Of a stretch of 64,000 bases of DNA, positions 11,534-22,937 are shown in pieces. The stretch is from Syngnathus acus (taxonomy: Eukaryota; Chordata; Actinopteri; Syngnathiformes; Syngnathidae). The DNA lies in NCBI RefSeq assembly GCF_901709675.1, contig NC_051103.1, positions 605,501 through 669,500 on the forward strand, written 5' to 3'. Below the pieces are notes generated by a model. That model did no database searches and was not told the origin of the DNA. It saw nothing but the letters and a program-made list of their open reading frames with translations. Numbering within the stretch: the first letter of the stretch is position 1; every line of letters begins with the position of its first letter. Both the position numbers and the translations under genes were made by a program.

Positions 11534-12132
11534 GTTTTAAGGCATAGGTGTTGGTTGGACCTTTGTTTACTTCCGGTTCTTGTTTAATGTCCTCCATTCT
11601 TGGTGGCGACACATGTGACGTTGTAGTTGAGGGTTTGAGCAACTTTTATTACTGTTGCAGTACGTCGTACTGTATTGAAAGTCTCTGGCTTGAGGAGAGG
11701 TTTCATGCTCAGCTCCCCGCTTTTACTTTGTACTTCTTCGTACACTGTAACCTCAGCTTCTGCTGCAGCTACTTGTTTTTTACAGTTCAAAATGTGAAGA
11801 CAGGCGTCCAATTCGGCCTTTTGTCTCATGAGGTTGGCTTCCTTCTCGGCCAAGGCAAGCTGGGCCTTAGCTGTATGCGCTTTGGCGTAGGCTCTTGTAG
11901 CTGAGTAATTCGATGATGCTTGTGAGCGCCTGCTAGACGCCCCCGACATAATGCTGTGTGGAGGTGAAGGCAGCCGTTTGTCACACGGTGGCTGTCCTCC
12001 AGGATACAGTTGGTCTGTGGCTGCGTCAGCGACTGGTGGTTGCTCCGAGTCGATCTCCGGCACAAAGTCCGCTTCATCTTCGATCCACTGTTCATAAACT
12101 TTCAGGTGGTTCTTTCCTGAGTGTAGACTCAT

Positions 12133-12803
12133 GTTTGCTGAATGTAGCTCCGTGTGACTTGAGCCTGCTGATTATACTCGTCTTTATACTGGACTGTCCT
12201 TACGGCACGTGACTGGGTGCTGCTAGACAGCCAGCGAACCAATACAGAAAAACTTCACTCTGAAGGCTTGCTTTTCTTGATCACAAAGTTTTCCTTCCAT
12301 CAAGGATACGGCAACGCAAAGAGAACACGTGTCAACACTTATACACAAATGCTTCAGTTTGCTTGCTTTATTTCTGGTTTGGGTTGTATGTGATTGAGAT
12401 GAGATGAAATTAATGCACTGAAATAGAATGGAGTGAAACGAAATGGTAACTGTAACAAAGAGAAGAAGAATCCATAGAGTATTAGCATCTAAACATGACA
12501 GAATTGCTTACAGTACGAAGCCTACGAAAGCTGCATGCATAATACACACGAGATAAAGATGAAGTGAACATGAGGTAGATTCTCACACACCGGCAGCTGG
12601 CGAAGACACACATTTCACACTAAATGCGCTATATGAAAGTCAAATCAAATAAGAAATACTTACAATGGCGAATGTTTCTCAAGGCTTAAGTGTTATGAAG
12701 CACAAACTGCGTATGATGAGGTTTGTTTACACTACAACGTTCTAGGTTTCTCTTTTCCTCCCAGTTGCATCCAAGATCCACTATTACAAAAGCGATGCTC
12801 TTT
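12133..12803 (-). other. Probable leader/LTR of the BEL gag element
   Basis: This 670-bp AT-rich stretch lies directly 5' of the gag start (minus strand) and has no coding frame. By position it should hold the untranslated leader and the LTR of the BEL/Pao element. I could not identify the LTR ends or a primer-binding site with confidence. Confidence 0.3.
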
Positions 12804-12961
12804 AGTGTTGGCTCGTGAGTGAACGATTCGTTCAAAAAGAACGAATCCTTTCAGTGAACGAGAGTGAACGAATCACTTCCTAAAGTGCCTATATATGCCT
12901 AAATGTTGTTATCCAATATATCGACTGCAGTTCCACATTAGAGTGCTGGTTTGAAATGTAC

Positions 12962-12998
<37 letters not shown>

Positions 12999-13002
12999 AA
13001 CA

Positions 13003-13370
13003 GGCGGCTCGGTGGAGCACTGGCTAGCACGTCCGCCTCACAGTAAGGAGGGTGCGGGTTCGATTCCACCTCCGGCCCTCCCTGTGTGGAGTTTGCATGT
13101 TCTCCCCGTGTCCGCGTGGGTTTTCTCCGGGCACTCCGGTTTCCTCCCACATCCCTAAAAACATGCTTGGTAGGCTGATTGTGCGCTCCAAATTGCCCCT
13201 AGGTGTGAGTGCGTGCGCGGATGGTTGTTCGTCTCTGTGTGCCCTGCGATTGGCTGGCAACCGGTTCAGGGTGTTCCCCGCCTACTGCCCGATGACAGCT
13301 GAGATAGGCTCCAGCAAGCCCGCGACCCCCATGGGGATACAGCGGTACAGAAAATGGATGGATGGATGGA
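13003..13370 (+). mobile_element. tRNA-derived SINE, copy 1
   Basis: The 5' end resembles a tRNA, with an A-box-like TGGCTAGCACGTC and a B-box GGTTCGATTCC near 13057-13067, the internal RNA polymerase III promoter. The body contains GTTTGCATGTTCTCCCCGTG and GCGATTGGCTGGCAACC. The tail is ATGGATGGATGGA. ATAAACA (12996-13002 and 13376-13382) is the likely TSD. Two more copies occur at 34458 and 36176. Confidence 0.85.
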
Positions 13371-13440
13371 TAATAATAAACATTTATGTTATAACTGGTC
13401 TGGTATTTTATTCCTTGTTTTTATATTCGCCATTCAAAAC

Positions 13441-14345
<905 letters not shown>

Positions 14346-14710
14346 TGGTTAACTGCTTTATATGACAATATGTATGTTTTACATTGCTTTATGAGTTGGT
14401 GTCCCCAAAATTAACAAATGTCGGCATAACGTTTTTTTTTTTCAACCTTTTATTCAAACACAAAAATAAACACATTCGGTATAGTAACACCATTAACTAC
14501 TAGCCAACAAATACAAAATTAAAATATCAATGTCGGCATAACGTGTGTCGGCTGGCAGTAGCATAGCAGCAATGCTGTCACTCACTCACTCACTCACTCA
14601 CTCACTCGTGAAGACCAATCAGCAGCGCCAGCGAGCGTTAGATGGAGGAGGGACTTTACGAGTCAGTGACGTAACTTCCCGTTCACGAACGAGTTGTGAA
14701 TTTATTATTA

Positions 14711-15140
14711 TTATTATTTTTAACAAACATTTATGTTACAACTTATCTAGTTTTTATTCCGTTTTTATACTCGCCTATTAAAACATAAAAATCAGACATT
14801 GGGTTAACAGCTTTATATGACAATGTGTACGGATATGTGTTTTACGTTGTTATATGAGTTGGTGCCCCTCAAAATAACAAATGTCGGCATAACGGGGGTT
14901 TTTCAGCCTTTTATTAAAACACAAACACATTCGGAATAATAACACGATCGACTACAAGCCAACAAATACAACATTAAAACATCAATGTCGGCATAATGTG
15001 TGTCGGCTGTAAATGGTTTTAGCAGCAATGCTGTCTGTCACTCACTCGTGCAGACCAATCAGCAGCGCCAGCGAGCGTTAGATGGAGGAGGGACTTTACG
15101 AGTCAGTGACGAAACTTCCCGTTCACGACCGAGTCGTGAA
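14711..15140. repeat. Second unit of a ~430-bp tandem duplication
   Basis: This repeats 13376-13440 plus 14328-14710: AACATTTATGTTA, TTATATGACAAT, AATGTCGGCATAACG, CAATCAGCAGCGCCAGCG and CTTTACGAGTCAGTGACG occur in the same order. It shows what unit 1 looked like before the LINE-D/GATA insertion. A short (ACTC)n run at 14579-14607 is present only in unit 1. Confidence 0.8.
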
Positions 15141-15211
15141 TTGCATTTCCCGTTCACCAACGAAACGAATCTGTGAGTGAACATTCTGAGTGAATCACTC
15201 AGTGACACTTA

Positions 15212-16132
15212 AATTGAATATAAATCTGTCATTTTACTTTAAGAAGTAAATGTTGTTTTCTAGAAATCCATACCTGTGATGTATGAAGAACAACAATCGG
15301 GCGCATTTTTAAAAAAGACAGACCTACAGCCGACAAAAAGGTTTTGATACGTTCATATCATGTAACAAGTCAGGAACGTGGTAATTACACATTATTTTGC
15401 ATTTACTCATTTGTTTAATACAGTTGAGCAAGCAAATGCACAGTTCCAGAGTACAGTTAATAATGCTCAAAAGCGTTCAGTGTGTCACAGCACTGTAGAC
15501 CTAAACTCCGTGTGCATACTACTGCGCATGATTTTAGTTTTAAACAGAAAGATCAGGGGAGAGCGCGAACGCAGTCTCACGCTATCAGAAATTATGCAGT
15601 CGAGATTCCCGCATTAATGGGATTTGCAGGAGTCAGCTCAACCATAGTGCCTTATAGTGACTGAGTCTCACCCTGGGTGAATCACCTTCTTGATCATGGT
15701 GTCTCCCCTGTCAAGTAAGTATGAATTGTTCAAGTTGCCGGGCCGACGTCTTAACCGCACACGCCATCTTCAGTCACGGGCTTAATTGCGACAAACGTGT
15801 GGCACACATACACAGTGGATGAAACAGGATTCGTAGAACTGTTTAAATAGTACCTTTAGTCATTGCAAAACCAAAGTATAGTAAATTAAGTGAAAAATAG
15901 ATTCAAAAACACTACCATCATGCTTTGCTACATTTTCTACCCAAAATTGCCCCTACCCCCACGCCTTTGTTCACCTCCTTTTTCTTAGAGTCGCCATCTA
16001 GTGGTGATGGCAGCAACCATAATAAACCATAAAAAAGATGTAAGATAACATATCTGCAAAAACATGCCCATCATGCATTAAAACTATGAATTTGAATTTA
16101 TTGAAAATGTACAACATTACCACTGAATAATA
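15212..16132. other. Unassigned 920-bp stretch
   Basis: I see no convincing coding frame, terminal repeat or match to other parts of the window. Open frames at 15378-15664 lack any recognisable domain. Confidence 0.5.
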
Positions 16133-16977
16133 CCGTCTTGGCCTGAATGTAAGACAAAGTTTTTTGCATTGAAACAAAACTGAAAAAGTGGGGGTCGTCT
16201 TACATTCGGGGTCTAGACATTATAACCATTCACAACACTAGATGGCGCCAGATATCTTTAAAGTGAAGTTACGTTACTGCACCTTAAGTCTCGCGTGAAT
16301 TACCTCAGCTTATCGTGATTGTTGGAGCTTGTACGCAGCGGTAAGTTAAAGGTTGCAGGTATCGACTGAGTATAATGCTGTGATTGTGTGCGTCTTTGAC
16401 ACAAAGTGAGTTTATACATTTCATTGTTACATTATTGTTGCCGTTTGTCCGATCGCGGTTTGCTTCGTGTGCATGCCGTTTGATTGACAGCTCCGGTGCG
16501 CTCCTTTAAGTTTGCCTCGCATTTTAGGAGTAGCCGTTACGCAGCGGCACGGCGACTAACGGTCGTCAAAAAATTTATTTTGTTGTCTCAATCACTTATG
16601 TTTGGTGTATTGCAGAGAGTATTTCATTTATAGTTATTTAGTATAGTGGAACTGTTACGCGCAGTTAGTTATGTAATGTGTGCTGTCTACGAGTGTTGTG
16701 TGACGTCAGAGGTTGAGCGTTGACTTACTTAGAAATACAACAATATTTCTGTCTGTTGCAGAAACACACACACCCCACAAACCACACACACGCTTCACAC
16801 GCTTCACACAATACCCTTTTGCCAATTTGCCTGTATGCCCCTAAGAGCCACAGTGACTGTGACTTTTTTGCCAATAATTCAGTAAAGCAATCAAAACTCA
16901 ACCACGTCTTCCTTCCTGTGTTCTGACCGACACCCGGGGGCGAAAAGAGCATAACCATCCGAGCCAACCCCCTATAC
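16133..16977 (-). mobile_element. TA-MITE of the GGCC(C)GAATATAAGACG type, truncated
   Basis: It starts after a TA with CCGTCTTGGCCTGAATGTAAG. It shares its interior, in inverted orientation, with 59760-60251, including CAAACCGCGATCGGACAA and TCGGATGGTTATGCTCTTTTC. The expected right end is missing because a hAT element begins at 16978. It carries an extra ~280 bp (16600-16870) absent from the other copy. No protein is evident. Confidence 0.6.
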
Positions 16978-18303
16978 CAGTGGTCGGCAACGCACGGCTC
17001 CAGAGACGCATGCGGCTCTTTAGCACACCCCTAGCGGCTCCCTGGAGCTCTTGCAAAAATGCGTGAAAATGGGAAAAGATGTTGTTTTTTTTGTTTTGTT
17101 TTTTAAATATGGTTTTTAGGTGGTAATCATGAGACAAACATTCTTATGCTGCAGAAAATGTATGTAGTTCTAAATATATTAAAAATACCGAATTTCAGAA
17201 TGGCGCAAAATTGCATCATAGCAAGCGACACAGCACAGGCGAGTTGTAAACAAACAGGTGTGTGAGTGACGGGCCATGGATTCAAAAGGCAAAAAGAGAA
17301 AGATTGCTGATGATTAACAGAGGGTTTAAGAAAGAATGGATTCAACTATTTGCTTTCATTGCCAATGCTGAAGGATTGACTTAATGTTCGATTTGCAATG
17401 AGTTGTCAAATATAACAAGAAGAGCAATTTGGAGCGACATTTTCAGCTAAAGCATGCTAAATGTTCTGCCGATCACCCAGTTGGAACTGAGAGGAAAGGT
17501 GCAATTTGAGGAACGAAAAAACAGTTTCGAGAAGTAGATTGCATCTCCAAACTCTACTACTGCTGCAAGTTTTGTTGCAGCCCGGGAGATAATAAAGTGC
17601 GGAAAACCATTGACCGATGGTGAGTACATGAAGGATTTATTCGTTAAAATATCAAAGTGCCTATTTTCGGACTTCAAAAACAAAACCGAGATCATTCAGA
17701 AAATTAAAGACATGCCTCTCTCCGTAAAAACAGTGAAGGAAATGATCATTTGAATGGCAAACAATATCACCAATCAGCAAATCAAGGACATCAATTCAGC
17801 TCCAGCTTTCTCAATTGCCTGTGATGAGTCGTGTGACGTGACCGATATCGAACAGACAGCTCTGCTATGCAGGTACGTGAACTCTAATGCGCCGCAAGAA
17901 GAAATTGATACCACTAAAAGGCCAAACACGGGGGGAGGACATCTGCGAGGCTGTGCTGCAGTGTTTAAATGACAGAGATACACACTGGCCATCTGATTTC
18001 AGTCGCTACAGATGTCACACCGAGTATGAGAAGGTCGTAAAAGTTTGTGACTTTACGACAGAAAGCATTGGATCGAAATTAACTTGCATTCCACTGCATA
18101 TTGCAGAGGCGCTGTGTGCGTAAACATTCCCACTGGAGTGTATGGAGGTAATGAACCTTGTCATCCATATTGTGAAAAAAATAATCGCAAAAGTATTAAA
18201 CCATCGCCAGTTCCGTGAATTGCTAGAAGAAGTTGGCAGCGAATATGCCGATCTCCTGCTGCACAACAAAGTCCGCTGGCTTTCAGAGGCAACGTTTTGC
18301 ACC
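16978..18303 (+). pseudogene. hAT transposase (GTF2IRD2/ZBED-like), decayed
   Basis: The left end CAGTGGTCGGCAACGCACGG is hAT-like. The transposase begins at ATG 17276 (M-D-S-K-G-K-K-R-K) and is broken by many stops and frameshifts. Recognisable blocks are A-C-D-E-S-C-D-V-T-D-I-E-Q-T-A-L-L near 17813-17880, and F-R-E-L-L-E-E-V-G-S-E-Y-A-D-L-L followed by K-V-R-W-L-S near 18211-18275. These match the vertebrate hAT group that gave rise to GTF2IRD2-type genes. It stops at 18303, where an LTR begins. No C-terminal part follows in the same orientation. Confidence 0.75.
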
Positions 18304-18868
18304 TGTTGGGAAAAATATACTTTTTATCATTGGATTCTATGTATCTACTTATGTGTGCAAGATCTTCCACAGTTTGACCTAGGGATAATGACTTGGGAGC
18401 ATATGGCTGGCTAAGGAGCACATGACCGGAGTCATGAATCGCTACGTTAGCTAGTCATGACCAGGTCATGAGTCTATTATGAGATGGCTAAAGCAGACAA
18501 ATGTCTTATTTAATCTAAAGTCATGAGTACGCCACGGATGTATGCATCCCAGGGGCACTAAGACCCTCCTCTTTAACTTTGTTAGTCATTAGACGACCAT
18601 ACTGCTCTTTCTATAATAGCATCCCTGTTGTTCTGTGGTCATGAGATGTAATTATGAGATGTCCTTCCTGTTTAAGAAACTATGCATTCATGTAGACTCC
18701 CCCCATTGTTGTTCCTCAATAAAAGGCACGACCAAACTGGAGGAAGAGCGCGACTCTCAGCCACACTTGCTGTGTGTCTGGTTTGCGCCCTTCTGCAGAA
18801 GTCGCTTGCCATCAAAGACATCTCCTGCCTCTGTGAGATTCTTTTCAGATAAATGTTGTGAACCCAAC
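18304..18868 (+). repeat. Retroviral-type LTR
   Basis: The 565-bp unit starts TGTTGGG and ends CCCAAC(G), near-perfect inverted termini. On the plus strand it has AATAAA at 18719-18724, about 150 bp before the end, as in the solo LTRs at 55238 and 58511. It interrupts the hAT transposase sequence. No flanking duplication is visible, so this is not a clean solo LTR. Confidence 0.6.
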
Positions 18869-19491
18869 GCTATGCTAGAAGACACAACCCCCCTCACAGC
18901 AGACTTCAAACATGGGATAACACAGGTCGTAAACAAGCACAACAATACCAGCACAACAAGCACAGGAATCACAAATTTCAACAGCAACTGCCACCAGGTG
19001 CCAGAGAATAGCCATGAAAGGAAATCCCATTGATGTGGAATTTTATCCTCCGACACGGCCTGCTGTAAATTCCTCAGTGAGTTCATGGCATCCTTGATGT
19101 GCGTGTCGTTATCTCCTGGAATGTATGTGCAACAGAAAGTCCCAATATTGTGGCACACACCATATTGAGCTGCAGTCATCAAGTCCAGAACCATCCTGTT
19201 TTGCAAGACCATCAGTCTAATAGCCTGAATCTCTCTATTTCGTCCATCATTGACTTGCAGCGAGAGATTCACAAAGGATTGAAAACGATAGTTCAGTGTC
19301 TCGATGAAGAGTGATTGTTTTCCAACTCCGATCCAAGAAAAAAGCGCATGAATGACTTTGTCTCCGACGGACCGTGCTTTATGGCTGGATCTGTGACTGG
19401 CTTTGTTGATGTTCACGTGGCTGAACGTCTGCTCACACACGTCGGTCGAGCCAAATTGTCCACTCTTTTTTAAACACACACTTTTAAACAC
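18757..19491 (-). pseudogene. Endogenous retrovirus env TM fused to a hAT C-terminus
   Basis: This is one uninterrupted 244-codon frame. Codons ~1-38 (19491-19378) resemble a hAT dimerisation region (F-G-S-T-D-V-C-E-Q-T-F-S). The rest resembles a gammaretrovirus-type transmembrane Env subunit: an L-Q-N-R-M immunosuppressive-type block, a C-X6-C-C motif (near 19130), a membrane-proximal tryptophan-rich part, and a ~25-residue hydrophobic anchor near 18955-19030. The surface subunit, cleavage site and fusion peptide are absent. The last ~37 codons lie inside the LTR of opposite polarity. It is a degenerate junction product; expression is unknown. Confidence 0.7.
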
Positions 19492-19813
19492 ACCTTTCTT
19501 TTCCTTGGGCCACTCATTTTAATGGAAGGATTCCAGGTGAAGGTTTGTGGGTGGCTTTAGCGTAAAACTGTATCTGAAAGCTCAGCGCGCGAACTACGAG
19601 AATGCTGACATCACAGTCAATCGTGCACTTATCTGATGTAAGTGACCGGCTCTCCGTTTAAATTCTGTACTTTAGCCCCTCTGCAGTGACGCAGTCTGTA
19701 GGGGAGACGAGAATTGATTCAAGCCGGTACGGAAAGAAGATTCGTTCCGAGTCTAACCGCTGTTCAGGTAACTAATCTATTGTTAGATTAAATCCGTCAT
19801 TTCCGGACGCCAG

Positions 19814-20325
19814 CGTGCGTAAAAGCTATGTCCGAGCCGTACCTGGAAAGCCACCCGGCCGAGCGCCGGCCCCCGACTTCAATCCACGGAGGTGAAAGAG
19901 AGCTCCGTAGAGTAGGGCCGGGCGTGCGTAAAAGCCATAATAGTTTTTCAAACCTTCTGTGTCACTTCAAATCATTAAAACCTTCAAACTCTTCGTCCTC
20001 CGTGTCACTTACAAACAAAGCCGCTAATGATGCCGGTAGTACGTGGGGCCCTTCGTCATCTTCGTCATCCCGTGATCGAATCTTTGTCCTTTATGTAAAC
20101 AACCACCGCGCCGCGCCGCGCCACTGACGTCACTTGAAATTCAAAATACAGTAACCCCTTGCTACATCGCGGTTAGTTTATCGCAGTGGAACTTTTTTTA
20201 AATTTTTTAATTTTTTGAATTTTGAAAATTTGTGAAAAAATTCACATATAAGTCGGTCCTCAGTATAAGTCGCCCCCCCACCCAAACTATGAATAAAAAC
20301 GCGACTTATAGTCGGAAAATTACGG
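19814..20325 (-). mobile_element. TA-MITE family 1, truncated copy
   Basis: Its right end is the complement of CCGTAATTTTCCGACTATAAG, followed by TA. On the minus strand come the GCGATGTAGCAAGGG region, a CGTCATCTTCGTC-type stretch (complement), and part of one 117-bp GC-rich unit. The left end is missing, together with the corresponding part of Rep-A. Confidence 0.75.
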
Positions 20326-21319
20326 TAATCATTAATCGAAATTAAATGATTATAAAGTAGAAATTTAATGAATAAGCAAGAAAGAGAATTACAAGTTTCA
20401 ATTGTTCGAACAACTAACAATAATTTCCACTCACCATTCTCAATAGAGCAAAAATTATTCAGTCTCGAAGTTCTCTCGATTGAAAACTCAAAAATATAGT
20501 AAAAAATGGTAAGAGGCTAGAGGTCTAAAATGCTATTTGGTGGAGAAGTCGAGTGATCAGTTCTCCTTGTTCCAAAATCCAAATTATTTTGAAAAGAACA
20601 GGCTGGCCTAAAGAATGGAGATGACGACGCCCTAAAAATGGCTCCTCTCTTCTGCACCGAGGTCTGCATCTCCTAGCCTGTCTTTGAGCTTAAAATTTGA
20701 CTAAGTCCAATTTGAAGATAGTATAAATTCATTTTAGCGGACCTTGGGTTAATCTCAAAAAGAATGAAATCTATCTTTGTCTATTCGGCGTTCTCGACCC
20801 ACGGCAGTAGCCGCAGGGGCATACCCCTGACGGGGAGAGCCCACCGGGCGAGAGAGAGCGATGCTCTTTGTCCGAACAAAACTTTCATACCAGTCCAGTT
20901 CGTGGGTACTATGCCTGTTTGGTCACGTACCAGTTTTTTTCCATGACGTCATACATTGGCCTCAGATGACCCAAATGCTTCCAGAATAGACTGCACCTGC
21001 ATCTCGGCCGGTCTCAAACGGATTCAACCAGATGAGGTGACCATGTTCTCACGGAAGTAACAATTTTCTCAGGGATGCTTCATCCTGTTTCCCACTCCCA
21101 AATCTTGTCAACTGTCCATCAACGTGACATTTGCAAATTTTCTCTGACTTGTGTTCCGTCAAACAGCATTCTGTTTATGCCTCAACTGGAAAAATGTGAC
21201 CGAGGTCACGCTCCTGTGTGGGATCTCAGTCTTCCACCACTTAGTTTCACCATTAACCCTTTCCGCCTCCTTGTCTTTGCTCACATTTATACATTCATGT
21301 GTAAATGGAACATCAATAT

Positions 21320-22356
21320 GGTGTGAGGCTGGGGGGCATCACATCTGACACCCGGACCACCAATACTGGAGCCCCTCAGGGGTGCGTCCTCTCCCCACTG
21401 CTCTTCTCTCTCTACACCAACGATTTCTCCTCAGATGACTCTCCTGTGAAGCTCCTGAAGTATGCAGACGACACCACTCTCATCGGACTGATCCAGGACG
21501 GTGATGAGACTGCGTACAGACAGGAGGTGGAGCGGCTGGTCCACTGGTGCAACCAAAACCATCTGGAGCTGAACCCGCTCAAGACCGTGGAGATGACAGT
21601 GGATTTCAGGCGAGACCCTTCACCACTTTTACCCCTCACTATCCGCAGTAATACTATTCTCTCCACAGACACCTTCAAGTTCCTGGGAACCACAATCTCT
21701 CGGGACCTGAAATGGACCGGCCACATAGACTCTGTCCGGAAGAAGGCCCAGCAGAGGCTGTACTTCCTGAGACAGCTCAAGAAGTTCAACCTGCCGCGAG
21801 AGCTTCTGAAGACCTTCTACACTGCCATCATCCAGTCTGTCCTCTGCACCTCCATCACTGTCTGGTTTGGATCAGCCTCCAAACAAGACAAGCACAGACT
21901 GCAACGGACAATCAGGACTGCAGAAAAGATCATTGGAATCAACCTCCCTTCTATCCAAGACTTGTACCTGTCCAGGACCAGGAAACGTGCAAGGAACATC
22001 TCTACAGACCCTTCTCACCCAGGTTGCAGTCTGTTTGAACTACTCCCCTCCGGACGGCGTTATAGAGCTCGGTACGCCAAAACCAGCAGACACCGAGACA
22101 GCTTCTTCCCCCAGGCTGTTGCTCTGATGAACTCACACCACTCATAGAGTCTCAGAGGCATTACTGTGCAATAACATCCTGCTCTTCACACCTTTTGAAT
22201 TTGTCTACACTGTTATTGCCATTATTCACATGTCCTGAGTGTTGTTAGTCACCTATATGTTGAACAGAGGGTGTGTTTTACCGAAGTCAAATTCCTTGTT
22301 TGGCACGCTCAAACATGGCGAATAAAAACTCTTGAATCTTGAATCTTGAATCTTGA
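21320..22356 (+). mobile_element. LINE-B, 5'-truncated
   Basis: Bases from V-R-L-G-G-I-T-S-D to the 3' end are present: [13 protein letters not shown], catalytic [11 protein letters not shown], and C-terminal [10 protein letters not shown] (frame to 22147). The 3' UTR and (TTGAATC)n tail follow. It is flanked by ATCAATAT at 21312-21319 and 22357-22364, and copy 1 of Rep-A has one ATCAATAT at this site. The encoded residues are nearly identical to those of the intact copy. Confidence 0.92.
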
Positions 22357-22937
22357 ATCAATATTACATACATGTTTGGTACTGATCGAACATCGTGACA
22401 ATAATAACACATACTTTCACAATAGTCAATTTAACACAATCATAACTATGATTGTGGATTCTCTTAGTTAGCAGGTTAAAACACTCAAGCATCTTCAAAA
22501 CGTATTTTGACAAGCTGGTGACCTCTAGGTCAAGCTCAAGCATGGGATTGCAGTCTTCCAACCACGGTATCCCTGTCAACCCCTTGTCCTTACTCAACTC
22601 TTAATACATTCATGTGTAAATGAAACATCAGTGCTATGATGCTGCTCAAGTTGCTACTAACTATACAATATTGCAAAGCAGAATAAAATAAAGTATATTG
22701 CAGCTTACTCTAACTGTGATTAACATGTTTCATTCTCATTACCTAACGATGAGCATGGGCTTCCCTAGTTAGCAAATTCAAATATTTAAGCAGTTTCAAA
22801 GTATATTATAGCAAAACAAAATAATATAACAATCCAAAATTGTGTGTTGTTGTGCTTCAGAACAAGTCTTCATCTGATCGATTACTTTTTAAACTATTAA
22901 TTTACTATGTTTGGTCAATCTGACTTTGGCACCATCT

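Larger units (their letters stand above)
8951..12132 (-). pseudogene. BEL/Pao gag, split by hAT
   Basis: The gag-like protein starts at the ATG at 12132. The first 182-codon frame (12132-11584) has an acidic N-terminus, then an alanine/lysine-rich coiled-coil stretch (A-Y-A-K-A-H-T-A-K-A-Q-L-A-L-A-E-K-E-A). The coding sequence is interrupted by the hAT element 9296-11533 and continues at 9295-8951. There it shows F-D-D-K-P-E-N-Y and later L-L-T-R-W-L-R-P-R-S-A-E-Q-A-K, both characteristic of Pao-group Gag. It contains stops. It runs opposite to the pol at 4820-8448, so either the element was internally inverted or these are two elements. Confidence 0.75.

Noticed and set aside
13003-13075. 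Functional tRNA gene
   Set aside because: Only A- and B-box-like signals are present in a SINE head. The cloverleaf cannot be completed, and three dispersed copies with GGAT tails exist.
15378-15664. Small plus-strand frames as a gene
   Set aside because: They have no homology that I recognise, no promoter or splice signals, and composition like the surrounding AT-rich DNA.
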